This document shows positions 39,036-47,980 of a stretch of DNA of 64,000 nt, in pieces. How positions within the stretch are numbered: the first letter of the stretch is position 1; the number at the start of each line of letters is the position of its first letter. Both the position numbers and the translations under genes were made by a program. This stretch comes from Geodermatophilus sp. TF02-6 (GTDB lineage: Bacteria > Actinomycetota > Actinomycetes > Mycobacteriales > Geodermatophilaceae), in the NCBI RefSeq assembly GCF_003319115.1, contig NZ_QOHF01000006.1, positions 124,001-188,000 on the forward strand, read 5' to 3'. The notes below the pieces were generated by a model that was given only the letters and a program-made list of their open reading frames with translations, did no database searches and was not told the DNA's origin.

Positions 39036-39971
39036 GTGCACGAGTTCGACCTGGTGCTGCCGGCCACCGTGGACATCCGCGAGGTCGGCATGCGCGACGG
39101 CCTGCAGCTCGAGGCGCCCGTGCCGCTGGAGGGCAAGCTGGCGATGCTCGAGGCGCTCGTGGCCACCGGCGTCCGCCGGATCGAGGTGACCTCCTTCGTC
39201 TCGCCGCGGGCCGTGCCGGCCCTGGCCGACGCCGACCGGCTGGCGGCCGAGCTGCACCGCTTCGCCGGCGTGCACTTCTCCGCCCTCGTGGCCAACCCGC
39301 GGGGAGCGACCCGCGCCGTGGACGCCGGGATGGCGGACCTGGAGTACGTCGTCTCCGCCTCCGACGGGCACAGCCGGGCCAACGCCGGGCGCTCCACCGC
39401 CGAGGCGGTCGGGGCGGTCGGGGAGATCGCGGGCCTGGCCCACGCAGCCGACGGCTCGCTCGAGGTGGTCATCGCCACCGCGTGGGACTGCCCGTTCGAC
39501 GGCCGCACGCCGATCCCCCGCACCGTGGACGTCGCCCGGGCCGCGGTCACCGCCGGTGCCGACCGGCTGTGCCTGGGCGACACGATCGGGACGACCACCC
39601 CGCTGCGGGTGGTGCAGCTGCTCGACGCCGTCCGCCGCGCCTGCCCCGGCGTCGAGGTGGGGGTGCACTTCCACGACACCCGCGGCACCGGCCAGGCGAA
39701 CGCGCTGGCCGCCGTCCAGGCCGGGGTGAGGCAGCTGGACTCCTCGGTCGGCGGGCTCGGCGGCTGCCCGTTCGCCCCCGGCGCCAGCGGCAACATCGCC
39801 ACCGAGGAGCTCGTCTACTGGCTCGAGGACTCCGGGGTGCACACCGGGCTCGACCTCGACGCCGTTCTCGCCGCCGCCCGGGTCGCCGAGGACGCCGTGG
39901 GCCGCGACCTGCCCAGTTCGCTGTACCGCGCCGGCGGCCGCTCGGTCCCCCGCTCGGCCCCCGTCGGGTGA
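39036..39971 (+). CDS. Hydroxymethylglutaryl-CoA lyase-like enzyme
   Basis: 311 residues from GTG 39036 with GAGGGGAG upstream. DRE-TIM signature DIREVGMRDGLQLE (metal and base), RIEVTSFVSP, GDTIGTTTPL, HFHDTRGTGQANAL (metal His residues) and the catalytic Cys loop GLGGCPFAPGASGNIATEE all match HMG-CoA lyase. It splits HMG-CoA to acetoacetate and acetyl-CoA in leucine breakdown, or a related acyl-CoA. No other leucine-degradation genes are adjacent. Confidence 0.9.
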   Translation: MHEFDLVLPATVDIREVGMRDGLQLEAPVPLEGKLAMLEALVATGVRRIEVTSFVSPRAVPALADADRLAAELHRFAGVHFSALVANPRGATRAVDAGMADLEYVVSASDGHSRANAGRSTAEAVGAVGEIAGLAHAADGSLEVVIATAWDCPFDGRTPIPRTVDVARAAVTAGADRLCLGDTIGTTTPLRVVQLLDAVRRACPGVEVGVHFHDTRGTGQANALAAVQAGVRQLDSSVGGLGGCPFAPGASGNIATEELVYWLEDSGVHTGLDLDAVLAAARVAEDAVGRDLPSSLYRAGGRSVPRSAPVG

Positions 39972-39993
39972 CGCCCGTGGTTGGCTGGGCGGT

Positions 39994-40509
39994 GTGAGCG
40001 AGACGCAGCCGGTGCCCGAGGGTGAGGTCGTCGACTCGACGACGATGCGCCGGGTGATGGGCCACTTCGCCTCCGGGGTCACCATCGTCACGGCGCTGGC
40101 TTCCGAGGGGCCGGTCGGCTTCACCTGTCAGTCGTTCAGCTCGCTGTCGCTGGACCCGCCGCTGGTGGTCTTCGCGCCGGCCCGCAGCTCGCGCTCCTGG
40201 CCGCGGCTGCGGGAGCTGGGCCGGTTCTGCGTCAACGTCCTCGCCGAGGAACAGACCGAGTTGTCGGACGGGTTCGCCAGCTCCGGCGTCGACAAGTTCG
40301 CCGGCGTGTCGTGGCGGCCCAGCCGGCTGGGGCAGCCGGTGCTGGCCGACGTCGTGGCCTGGGTCGACTGCGAGCTGTGGGCCGAGTACGACGGCGGCGA
40401 CCACACCGTCGTCACCGCCCGGGTGCTCGACCTGGGTGCCGACGAGGGTCGGCGTCCCCTGCTCTTCCACCGGGGTGCCTACCGGCTGCTGGAGAGCCCG
40501 CAGGGCTGA
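39994..40509 (+). CDS. Flavin reductase-like FMN-binding protein
   Basis: 171 residues from GTG 39994, 22 bp after the lyase. The DIM6/NTAB fold is seen in MGHFASGVTIVTA, GFTCQSFSSLSLDPPLVVF (FMN binding), RFCVNVLAEEQ and DCELWAEYDGGDHTVVTARV. Such proteins reduce FMN or FAD with NAD(P)H for a partner mono-oxygenase, or are oxygenase components. No partner is nearby; likely co-transcribed with the lyase. Confidence 0.88.
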   Translation: MSETQPVPEGEVVDSTTMRRVMGHFASGVTIVTALASEGPVGFTCQSFSSLSLDPPLVVFAPARSSRSWPRLRELGRFCVNVLAEEQTELSDGFASSGVDKFAGVSWRPSRLGQPVLADVVAWVDCELWAEYDGGDHTVVTARVLDLGADEGRRPLLFHRGAYRLLESPQG

Positions 40510-40596
40510 CACCCGCTGCCGGGAGGTGTGGGCGGCGACCGGGCGGGAACCCAGCGACGGGGCGGGACGTGCACCACCCGGAGGGAGACGATCGCC

Positions 40597-41343
40597 ATGG
40601 GACTGCTCGACCGGCTCTTCGGCCGCCGTCGATCCGGCTACGACCAGGGGTACGCCGACCAGGGGTACGCACCCGCCTCCGGCGGCTACGGCGCGCCGCC
40701 GCCACCGCAGCCGTCGGCCGGCCGCTCCGCCGACGAGCAGGCGATCGAGCGCTACCGCTACCTGCTGCGCACCGCGCCCCCGGACAAGGTCGAGGAGGCG
40801 CACGCGGAGGCCTTCTCCCAGCTCACCCCCGATCAGCGGCAGCAGGTGCTGGTGCAGCTGGCCGCGGCGGTGCCGTCCTCGGAGCGGCCCCGTTCGGACG
40901 ACCCGCGCACCCTCGCCCGCGCCGCCACCCGCGCCGAGCTGCGCCAGCCGGGCACCCTCGAGCGCGCCTTCGGCGGCGGCGGCGGCGGCTACGGCGGCGG
41001 CCGCGGCGGCTACGGGTCCGGCTACGGGGGCGGCTACGGCCCGAGCTTCGGCAGCATGGTCGGCGCCAGCCTGCTGGGCACCGTGGGTGGTCTGGTGGTC
41101 GGGACGGCGGTCGCCGACGCCCTGTTCGACACCGGCCTGGGGGACGGCGGGCTCTTCGGCGGCGGGGACGAGGAGGCCTACGCCGCCGGCTACACGGACG
41201 GCGCCGAGGCCGGCGACTACGGAGGGGACCCCGGTGGGGACTTCGCCGGTGGCGCCGACGCCGGCTGGTCGGACCCCGGCGGTGACCCCGGCGGTGACTT
41301 CGGCGGTGACTTCGGCGGTGACTTCGGCGGCGGGGACTTCTGA
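40597..41343 (+). CDS. Gly/Tyr/Asp-rich low-complexity protein with a conserved helical core
   Basis: 248 residues from ATG 40597 with GGAGGGAG upstream. The N-terminus is GLLDRLFGRRRSGYDQGYAD; a helical core (about 47-120; EQAIERYRYLLRTAPPDKVE and onward) is followed by a Gly-Tyr region, a hydrophobic glycine-zipper-like stretch (GASLLGTVGGLVVGTAVADA) and a tail of GGDF repeats ending FGGGDF. Hydrophobicity allows one membrane-associated hairpin. Function not recognised; similar low-complexity proteins occur in actinobacteria. Confidence 0.7.
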   Translation: MGLLDRLFGRRRSGYDQGYADQGYAPASGGYGAPPPPQPSAGRSADEQAIERYRYLLRTAPPDKVEEAHAEAFSQLTPDQRQQVLVQLAAAVPSSERPRSDDPRTLARAATRAELRQPGTLERAFGGGGGGYGGGRGGYGSGYGGGYGPSFGSMVGASLLGTVGGLVVGTAVADALFDTGLGDGGLFGGGDEEAYAAGYTDGAEAGDYGGDPGGDFAGGADAGWSDPGGDPGGDFGGDFGGDFGGGDF

Positions 41344-41377
41344 CCCCCTGCGGGGGCGGTGGGCGCGGCGCCTCGTC

Positions 41378-41443
41378 GATCATGGGGTTGTTGTCGGCGA
41401 CACGGCGGGACACGCCGTCGCGGTCGGCCACAACCCCATGATC
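41378..41443. repeat. Interspersed palindrome family A, copy 4
   Basis: Left arm GATCATGGGGTTGT pairs perfectly with ACAACCCCATGATC at the right end; centre contains GACACGCCG. It lies between convergent ends of the low-complexity protein gene and the membrane protein gene at 41464. This is the best-formed member of the family. Confidence 0.8.
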
Positions 41444-41463
41444 GACTGGGGATACGCGGAACC

Positions 41464-41913
41464 TCAGCTGCTCGATGGCGGCTCGTCGGTGGGCGCGCCC
41501 TGCGCTCGCCGCGACCGGCGCAGCCACCACAGGCCCACCACCGGCAGCACCAGCGGGACGAACAGGTAGCCCTGGCCGTACCCGGACCACACCGTCTCGT
41601 CCGGGAACGCCGCCCGGTCCGCCAGGGACAGCGTCCCCACGACGAGGACGCCGGCCAGCTCCACCGAGATCGCGGCGAGCGCGGTGCGGCGCCCGCCGCG
41701 GGCCAGCGCCACCGTCGCCACGCCGTAGACCACCGCGGAGAACGCGGAGAGCAGGTAGGCCACGGGCGCCTCGGAGAAGCGGGTGGCCAGCTGGACGACG
41801 GCGCGCGAGCCGGCGGCCAGCGTGAACACCCCGTAGACCGCCACCAACACGCGGCCGGGGCCGCCGGCGGTCGTGCCGGCGGCCGTGGACCGCTTCCCTG
41901 CCGGCTCAGCCAC
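41464..41913 (-). CDS. Four-span hypothetical membrane protein
   Basis: 149 residues from GTG 41913. Four hydrophobic segments (about 22-40, 50-70, 78-97, 115-132); basic after the last (LRRSRRAQ). It overlaps its upstream neighbour by 8 bp, so the two are probably co-translated. Family not recognised. Confidence 0.7.
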   Translation of the reverse strand: MAEPAGKRSTAAGTTAGGPGRVLVAVYGVFTLAAGSRAVVQLATRFSEAPVAYLLSAFSAVVYGVATVALARGGRRTALAAISVELAGVLVVGTLSLADRAAFPDETVWSGYGQGYLFVPLVLPVVGLWWLRRSRRAQGAPTDEPPSSS

Positions 41914-42271
41914 CGGTCGCCTCCCACAGCTGCAGCAGTCGCCAGACCATCACGGCGACCGTGGCGCCGGCCACCGCCAGCACCGTGCCGGCCCAGCGGG
42001 TCGGCTCCGAGCGGGCCCACAGCGCCCCGGCGACCGGCACCAGCACGATGCCGGCCAGGTACCCGAGGAACGTCGCGGTCTCCTCCGGGCGTTCCCCGCG
42101 GACCAGCGCGACGACGGCGAGCACCGTCTGCACCACGAGCAGCACCTCCAGCAGCGCCGCCCCCCACAGGTGCAGCAGGCCGATCCGGCGCCGGGCGAGG
42201 GTGGAGGCCAGCCCGGCGAGGACCAGCAGGGCGCAGACCACGGTCACCGCCACCACCAGTGCGAGGCTCAC
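41906..42271 (-). CDS. Four-span hypothetical membrane protein
   Basis: 121 residues from GTG 42271. Hydrophobic segments at about 2-22, 32-58, 68-84 and 92-112. First of a two-gene membrane-protein unit with 41464-41913. Function not recognised. The 127 bp to the ABC transporter contains a G9 run and no gene. Confidence 0.7.
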   Translation of the reverse strand: MSLALVVAVTVVCALLVLAGLASTLARRRIGLLHLWGAALLEVLLVVQTVLAVVALVRGERPEETATFLGYLAGIVLVPVAGALWARSEPTRWAGTVLAVAGATVAVMVWRLLQLWEATGG

Positions 42272-42398
42272 CGGGGAGGCCCCGTGGCGGAGGGAGCGGG
42301 CACGGGTGCCATCCTCCCGCGGAGGGGAACGCCCCGGTCACCGTCCTCGGCCGGGGGGGGGACACCACGGGGTACCCGGCACGTGGCGGGACGGCGTT

Positions 42399-43265
42399 TC
42401 ACCGACGTCCGGGGTCGGCGTGCGGCCGTGGCTCCTGCCGCCGTCCCGCCCGGCGGGCCGGGCAGACGACCGGGGTGCCGGCGACCGGGTCGCGCAGCAC
42501 GGTCGCCTCCACGCCGTAGAGGTCGCGCACCAGCTCGGCGGTCACCACGCCGGCCGGCGTCCCCTCGGCGACGACCCGTCCGTCGCGCAGAGCGACGAGG
42601 TGGTCGGCGTGCCGGCAGGCGGTGGACAGGTCGTGCAGCACCAGGACGACGGTGCGCCCCTGCGCCGCCAGGTCGTGCACCAGGTCGAGCACCTCCAGCT
42701 GGTGGCCGAGGTCGAGCGCGGACGTCGGCTCGTCGAGCAGCACCACCGCGGTCTCCTGGGCGACGACCATCGCGATCCAGGCGCGCTGCTGCTGACCGCC
42801 GGAGAGCGTGTCGAGCGGCCGGTCGGCGAGGTCGAGCAGGTCGGCGGCGGCCAGGGCCCGGTGCACCGCCGCGGCGTCCTCCGGCGACCACTGCCGCAGC
42901 AGCCCCTGGTGCGGGTGCCGGCCGTAGCGGACCAGGTCGCGGACGGTGAGCCCGTCGGGCGCCTCGGCCTGCTGCGGGAGCAGCCCGATCCGCCGCGCAG
43001 CGTCCCGCGGGCGCAGGCCGGCCAGGTCGCGGCCGTCGAGGAGCACCGCGCCGCCCTGGGGGCCGTGCACGCGGGCGAGCGCGCCCAGCAGGGTGGACTT
43101 GCCGCAGCCGTTGGGCCCGACGATCGCGGTCACCTCCCCGGGCGGCAGCTGCAGGTCCAGGGCCCGGACGACGAGGGTGCCGTCGTAGCCGAGGTCCAGT
43201 CGCTCGGTGGCCAGGTCGGCGGGGTCGACCGCACGGGCGGGTCGGGTGGCCTCCAGGGTGCTCAC
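42399..43265 (-). CDS. Siderophore ABC importer, ATPase
   Basis: 288 residues from GTG 43265, overlapping the permease stop by 4 bp. Walker A GPNGCGKST, Q-loop GLLPQQAEAP, signature LSGGQQQR, Walker B VVLLDEPTSALD and switch His in LVLHDLS are all present: the FepC/FhuC group. It powers ferric-siderophore import with the two permeases encoded upstream. Last gene of the three-gene unit facing away from the iron box. Confidence 0.93.
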   Translation of the reverse strand: MSTLEATRPARAVDPADLATERLDLGYDGTLVVRALDLQLPPGEVTAIVGPNGCGKSTLLGALARVHGPQGGAVLLDGRDLAGLRPRDAARRIGLLPQQAEAPDGLTVRDLVRYGRHPHQGLLRQWSPEDAAAVHRALAAADLLDLADRPLDTLSGGQQQRAWIAMVVAQETAVVLLDEPTSALDLGHQLEVLDLVHDLAAQGRTVVLVLHDLSTACRHADHLVALRDGRVVAEGTPAGVVTAELVRDLYGVEATVLRDPVAGTPVVCPARRAGRRQEPRPHADPGRR

Positions 43266-44353
43266 GGCATCCTCCTCGTCCGGGTGGTCAGCAGCAGCCA
43301 CAGCAGGTAGGGGCCCCCGAGGACGGCGGTGACGATGCCCGCGGGCAGCTCGACCGGCGCGGCGACCGTGCGCCCCACCAGGTCGGCCAGCAGCACGACG
43401 AGGGCGCTGGCCAGCGCCGCGCCGACCACCGGGACGACCCGCGGCCCGGCGGCCTTGCGGGCGATCTCCGGGGCCAGCAGGGCGACCAGGCCGAGCGGGC
43501 CGGCGGTCGCCACCGACAGGCCGGCCGCGACGACCGCGGTGGCGATCACCCCCAGCCGGATCCGGCCCACCCGCTGCCCGAGCCCGAGGACGACGGCGTC
43601 GGCCAGCCGCAGCAGCCGCAGCTGCCGGCCCAGGACGACTGCCACCGGCAGGGCGACGGCCAGCCCGACGGCCAGGACGGCGACGGCGGTGGGCGCGCGG
43701 CTGTTGAGGCTGCCGATGGTCCAGGGGAACGCCCGGTTGGCCTCGTCGATCGGTGCCCGGGCCAGTACCAGCTGGGTGACCGCGCCCAGCGCGGCGCCCA
43801 CCCCGAGCCCGACGACGAGGAAGCGGTAGCCGCGGCGGCCGGCACCGCCGGCCAGCCCGACGGCCAGCGCCGCGGCCGTCGCCGACCCGACCAGCGCGGA
43901 CGCCGACGGGGCCAGCGACATGGGGACGGCGACCACGCTGGCCACCGCGAACGCGGCCGCGCCGTCGTTGAGGCCGACCGTGTCGGGCGTGGCCAGCCGG
44001 TTGCGGGCCAGGGTCTGCAGCAGCACGCCGGCGACGCCCAGGGCCGCGCCCACGGCCAGGCCGGCGGCGACCCGCGGCAGCCGCAGCTGCTGCACCAGCA
44101 GGACGTCGCGGGGTTCTCCTGCGCCGACCACGGCGGGCAGGGTGCGCGTCAGGGGCACCGCGGCGGTGCCGACGGCGAGGCTGACGGCCACGGTGGCGAC
44201 GACGAGCACCGCCAGCGCGGTGGCGGCGGTCAGCGCCCGGCGGTCGACCAGGAGCGAGCGCCCGAGCAGCCCGAGCCACCACGTGCCCGGCGGGGCGGGC
44301 GCGGTGCCGGCGGTCGGCGCGGTGGCGCCGGCGGGCGGCGCGGTCGCGGTCAC
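43262..44353 (-). CDS. Siderophore ABC importer, permease 2
   Basis: 363 residues from GTG 44353 (4-bp overlap with the preceding permease). FecCD/BtuC-type permease: LRLPRVAAGLAVGAALGVAG, LLQTLARNRLATPDTVGLND, and GPLGLVALLAPEIARKAAG near the coupling helix. About ten spans, after an Ala/Pro/Thr-rich N-terminal extension of about 45 residues. Pairs with permease 1. Confidence 0.92.
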   Translation of the reverse strand: MTATAPPAGATAPTAGTAPAPPGTWWLGLLGRSLLVDRRALTAATALAVLVVATVAVSLAVGTAAVPLTRTLPAVVGAGEPRDVLLVQQLRLPRVAAGLAVGAALGVAGVLLQTLARNRLATPDTVGLNDGAAAFAVASVVAVPMSLAPSASALVGSATAAALAVGLAGGAGRRGYRFLVVGLGVGAALGAVTQLVLARAPIDEANRAFPWTIGSLNSRAPTAVAVLAVGLAVALPVAVVLGRQLRLLRLADAVVLGLGQRVGRIRLGVIATAVVAAGLSVATAGPLGLVALLAPEIARKAAGPRVVPVVGAALASALVVLLADLVGRTVAAPVELPAGIVTAVLGGPYLLWLLLTTRTRRMP

Positions 44354-45342
44354 AGCGCCGGCATCCGGCCGGAGCGGACCACGGCCACCAGGACCGGCGC
44401 GCCGATCAGCGCCGTCACCACGCCGAGGGGCATCTCGTAGGGGCGCACCACCAGCCGCGAGGCCACGTCGGCGGCGAGCACCACGACCGGGCCGAGGACG
44501 ACCGAGACGGCGAGCACCCGGCGCAGGTCGGGGCCCCCGAGCGCGCGGGCCAGGAAGGGCACGACCAGCCCGACGAACGCGATCGGGCCCGAGGCCGCGA
44601 CCGCGCCTCCCACCAGCAGCGCGACCGCCGCCATGGCGACGACCCGGGTGCGGGCGGGACGGTGGCCCAGCCCCTGGGCGACGGTGTCGCCGAGGGTCAG
44701 CGCGGACAGGGGCCGGGCGGCCAGGCCGGCGAGCAGCAGGCCACCGGCCAGCACCGACGCGACCTGCGCGAGGGTGGCGAGGTCGCGGCCGGCGACCGAG
44801 CCGACCGTCCAGAACCGCACCTCGTCGGCGGTCCGCTGGTCGAGCAGGAGGACGACGGAGGTGGCCGCGCCCAGCAGGCCGGACAGCGCCGCCCCGGCCA
44901 GCACCAGGCGGACCGGGTCCTCGCCCGTGCCGCGCAGCCGGGCGGCGCCCACCGCGAGCAGGCAGCCGGCGCCCGCCCCGGCCACGGCGACCCACGGCCC
45001 GAGGGTGGCCGCGTTCGCGCCGGCGGCGATGACCAGGACGACGGCGAACGACGCGCCGGCGCTCACCCCGAGCAGGCCGGGCTCGGCCAGCGGGTTGCGG
45101 GCGGCAGCTTGCAGGACGGCGCCCGCGACGCCCAGCGCGACACCGACCGCGACGGCGACCATCGTGCGCGGCACCCGCAGCTGCAGGACGGCGAACCGGG
45201 CGTCGTCGTCCCCGCCGCCGGCCAGGACGGCCAGCGCCCGCCCGGGGCCCACCTCGCCGGCGCCGAGGGCGAGGCTGGCCAGGACGGCGAGGACCAGCGC
45301 GGCCAGGGCGGGCAGCAGCCCGCGCAGCAGTACCCGGTCCAC
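44350..45342 (-). CDS. Siderophore ABC importer, permease 1
   Basis: 330 residues from GTG 45342. FecCD-type: LRVPRTMVAVAVGVALGVAG, LQAAARNPLAEPGLLGVSAG, GPIAFVGLVVPFLARALGG (coupling helix). First gene of the import operon, starting 31 bp before the iron box region, opposite the binding-protein gene. Confidence 0.92.
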   Translation of the reverse strand: MDRVLLRGLLPALAALVLAVLASLALGAGEVGPGRALAVLAGGGDDDARFAVLQLRVPRTMVAVAVGVALGVAGAVLQAAARNPLAEPGLLGVSAGASFAVVLVIAAGANAATLGPWVAVAGAGAGCLLAVGAARLRGTGEDPVRLVLAGAALSGLLGAATSVVLLLDQRTADEVRFWTVGSVAGRDLATLAQVASVLAGGLLLAGLAARPLSALTLGDTVAQGLGHRPARTRVVAMAAVALLVGGAVAASGPIAFVGLVVPFLARALGGPDLRRVLAVSVVLGPVVVLAADVASRLVVRPYEMPLGVVTALIGAPVLVAVVRSGRMPAL

Positions 45343-45372
45343 CCGTCACCCTCCCCGGTTGCGGCTCCTCAC

Positions 45373-45391
45373 TTAGGTAAGGCTAACCTAC
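45373..45391. promoter_or_regulatory. Iron box (DtxR/IdeR-type operator)
   Basis: TTAGGTAAGGCTAACCTAC closely matches the 19-bp DtxR/IdeR consensus TTAGGTTAGSCTAACCTAA. It lies in the 96-bp gap between the divergent permease and binding-protein genes, so iron-bound regulator should switch off both directions when iron is plentiful. Confidence 0.92.
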
Positions 45392-45438
45392 CGCCGGGCA
45401 CCGGCTGTCGGTGCTGCCCCGACCCTGCGGAGGACCTC

Positions 45439-46407
45439 GTGACCCACCTGCCCGCGGCGCGCCGGCGCCGGGCCCTGCTGACCGGAACGGCCGCCGGGCT
45501 GGCCCTGGCACTGACCGCGTGCGGCGGTTCGTCGTCCCCCTCGTCGTCGTCCGCGTCGCCGACGGACGTCGCCGAGGACACCACGGTGGACACCCTGTAC
45601 GGCGACGTGACCGTCCCCGCCGAGCCCCAGCGCGTGATCGCCCTCGCCGAGTCCGCGCTCGACGTGGCGCTGTCGGTCGGCGTCACCCCCGTCGGCACCA
45701 CGGCCAGCCGCGGCGGCGACGCCCCGCCGGGCTACCTCGGCGGCGCGGCCGCGGACATCCCGGTGGTCGCCACGGTGGCCGAGCCGAACCTGGAGGCGGT
45801 CCTGCAAGCCGAGCCGGACCTGATCCTGGCCGCCGCCGGCCTGGAGCAGGCCCAGTACGACGCGCTGGCGGCGATCGCGCCGACCGTGGTGCCCGAGACG
45901 CCCGAGCGCGGGGACTGGCAGGCGCCGCTGCACGCCTATGCCGAGGCGCTGGGGGCCGACGACGAGCTCACCGGGAAGCTGGACGCCGTCGCCGACCGGG
46001 CGGCCGCGCTGGCCGGCACGGGCGTGCTCCGGGGGAGCGCCGCCGTCGTCCGGTGGGCGGCCAACGGGCCGGTGCTCATGAACGCGACCACCATGCCCGG
46101 CTCGCTGCTGCAGGCCGCCGGGGCCGAGCCGCTGCAGGCGGCGGTCGACCTCGGTACCCGGCCGCACAGCGACCCGCTGTCCCTGGAGAACCTCGACCAG
46201 GTCGACGCCGACCGGCTGTTCCTGGCCGCCTTCGGCGCCCAGGGCGGCGCCGCGCTGGAGGCCGCGCGCTCGCAGCCGGCGTTCAGCCGCCTCACGGCCG
46301 TCCAGGGCGGGACGGCGACCGAGGTCGACGGCTCGGTCTGGAGCAGCGCCTCCGGCCCGATCGCGGCCGACCTCGTGATGGACGACGTCGAGGCCGCCGT
46401 CGGCTGA
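45439..46407 (+). CDS. Siderophore-binding lipoprotein of the ABC importer
   Basis: 322 residues from GTG 45439 with CGGAGG upstream. Lipoprotein signal: RRRR, hydrophobic LLTGTAAGLALAL and lipobox LTAC, then a Ser-rich linker. The FepB/FecB-type fold follows: PQRVIALAESALDVALSVGV, EPNLEAVLQAEPDLILAAAG, and LENLDQVDADRLFLAAF. It captures the ferric siderophore outside the membrane and hands it to the permeases encoded divergently. Confidence 0.93.
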   Translation: MTHLPAARRRRALLTGTAAGLALALTACGGSSSPSSSSASPTDVAEDTTVDTLYGDVTVPAEPQRVIALAESALDVALSVGVTPVGTTASRGGDAPPGYLGGAAADIPVVATVAEPNLEAVLQAEPDLILAAAGLEQAQYDALAAIAPTVVPETPERGDWQAPLHAYAEALGADDELTGKLDAVADRAAALAGTGVLRGSAAVVRWAANGPVLMNATTMPGSLLQAAGAEPLQAAVDLGTRPHSDPLSLENLDQVDADRLFLAAFGAQGGAALEAARSQPAFSRLTAVQGGTATEVDGSVWSSASGPIAADLVMDDVEAAVG

Positions 46408-46537
46408 CGGGGCGGGTCCCGCGGGGCGGACGGGCGCTGCGCGCAGCCGTGGAGACGGCGGACGGGGTCGGACCTCCTCCGTGCCGGTGACCCGGTCAGC
46501 CGGGCTCGCGCGCCCGGGAGGGGGCTGCGGGCCGGGT

Positions 46538-47092
46538 TCAGACGGTGGTCGCGCCGTCGGCCCAGCTCAGGTGCAGCCCGGAGTCGCCGGTGAGCAGGCG
46601 CACGCCGAGGACGTCGCTGCGCACCGCCCCCTCCGCGTCCCCGGTGACCGGCAGCATCCGGTCACCGGCCAGGCGGAACAGCTCGACGGTGCGGTCGTCC
46701 GGGTGGGCGACGAGCACCTCGCGGACGCCCACCGCGGCGTAGAACTCGAGCTCGGCGTAGGTCTCGTCCCCGGGAGACCGGACCTCGACGACCAGCTCGG
46801 CGCCCTCCGCCCCCCGCTCGGAGGCGTGCTCCGGGCGGCAGAAGAGCAGGTCGGGAACCCGGTAGTCGTCGGCGGCGCGGAACAGCCCGGTCTCGTGCGA
46901 GGCGATCAGCCCCAGCCGCTCGGCCAAGGGGCCCAGGGCGAGCCCCAGACGGAACGCCAGCCGCTGGTGCGGCCCGCCGGCCGGCGGCACCACGTGGACG
47001 ACGCCCTCCCACATCTCGTCCCGCCCGTCCAGGCCCAGCCGGCGGCGCTCGGCGAGCAACGCCTCGGGCACCTCGACGAGCACATCCCTCAC
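46538..47092 (-). CDS. Uma2-family (DUF820) restriction-endonuclease-like protein
   Basis: 184 residues from GTG 47092; an earlier in-frame ATG adds ten doubtful residues. WEGVVHVVPPAGGPHQRLAF, the acidic DDYRVPDLLFCRPEHA and AELVVEVRSPGDETYAELEF match the Uma2 PD-(D/E)xK-like fold. These proteins are common in cyanobacteria and actinobacteria; function unproven. Not linked to a methylase here. Confidence 0.82.
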   Translation of the reverse strand: MRDVLVEVPEALLAERRRLGLDGRDEMWEGVVHVVPPAGGPHQRLAFRLGLALGPLAERLGLIASHETGLFRAADDYRVPDLLFCRPEHASERGAEGAELVVEVRSPGDETYAELEFYAAVGVREVLVAHPDDRTVELFRLAGDRMLPVTGDAEGAVRSDVLGVRLLTGDSGLHLSWADGATTV

Positions 47093-47243
47093 GGCGGCGA
47101 GCGTAGCGGCCACGACCACCCGGGTACGGGCGTCCGGGAACGCTGACCCGCGGCGATCACGGGCTCGCGGATGCGACTCGCCGAGAGACGCCGGTGTGTC
47201 GGCACCGCAGGTCCATGATCGTCGCGGATGGACGGGGGCATCG

Positions 47244-47621
47244 ATGGCCTACCTGCTGGCCGCGCTGGGCGGTGCGATCGGGGCCCTGGCCCGCTGGGGG
47301 GTGGGGACGGCGCTGCCGCACTCCCCCGCCGGGTGGCCCTGGGCCACCTTGCTGGTGAACCTGACCGGCTGCCTGCTGCTCGGCGCCCTCTACGCCGGCC
47401 TCGCCGCCCGCTCCCCCGAACCCGTGTGGGTGCGGCCGCTGCTCGGCGTCGGGGTGCTCGGCGGGTACACGACGTACTCCACGTTCGCCGTGGAGGTCGT
47501 GGAGCTCACCGACGCCGGGGCCGGCGCGCTGGCCGCCGGTTACGTGCTCGTCTCGGTCCTCGGCGGGGTGCTCGCGGTGACCGCCGGCGCCGTGGCGGTG
47601 CGGGGCCGCCGGGCCCGGTGA
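47244..47621 (+). CDS. crcB: Fluoride channel CrcB/Fluc, subunit 1
   Basis: 125 residues from ATG 47244; a GTG at 47196 adds residues outside the family. Fluc features: GGAIGALARWGVG, WATLLVNLTGCLLLG (the conserved Asn of helix 2), and GVLGGYTTYSTFAVEVVEL with the Phe-box/Ser-Thr region. Four spans. Exports fluoride as a dual-topology dimer; two adjacent genes suggest an obligate heterodimer here. Confidence 0.92.
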   Translation: MAYLLAALGGAIGALARWGVGTALPHSPAGWPWATLLVNLTGCLLLGALYAGLAARSPEPVWVRPLLGVGVLGGYTTYSTFAVEVVELTDAGAGALAAGYVLVSVLGGVLAVTAGAVAVRGRRAR

Positions 47622-47980
47622 CGCCGCTGCTGGTGGCGGCCGGTGCGCTGGTCGGCGCCCCGCTGCGGCTGCTGGTCACCCGGCTGGCGGCCCGGGGCGG
47701 CCGGGACCCCGCGCGCGGCACGCTGGCGGCCAACGTGGCCGGCAGCGCGCTGCTCGGGCTGGTGCTGGGGGCCGCCGCCACTCCCCCGGCGGTGGTCGCC
47801 CTGGTCGGGACGGGCTTCTGCGGCACGCTGACCACGTTCTCCACGTTCGGCGCCGACGTGGTGCGGCTGGCCGAGCAGCGGGCACTCGCCCGCGGTCTGG
47901 GTTACGTGGCCGCGACGCTGCTGCTGGGGCTGGGCGCGGCGGCGGCCGGGTACGCCCTCGCCGCCCGGGTGGGCTCCTGA
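47618..47980 (+). CDS. crcB: Fluoride channel CrcB/Fluc, subunit 2
   Basis: 120 residues from GTG 47618, overlapping the first crcB by 4 bp. LRLLVTRLAARGG, GTLAANVAGSALLGLVLG (conserved Asn) and GFCGTLTTFSTFGADVVRL identify the family. Charge distribution differs from subunit 1, with basic residues early in the chain, consistent with opposite orientation in a heterodimer. Confidence 0.92.
   Translation: MTPLLVAAGALVGAPLRLLVTRLAARGGRDPARGTLAANVAGSALLGLVLGAAATPPAVVALVGTGFCGTLTTFSTFGADVVRLAEQRALARGLGYVAATLLLGLGAAAAGYALAARVGS

Noticed and set aside
47155..47243. Possible fluoride riboswitch or degenerate family A palindrome before crcB
   Set aside because: GGCGATCACGGG and GTCCATGATC were noticed, but the conserved fluoride riboswitch blocks could not be placed, and the arms pair poorly with no GACACGCCG centre.
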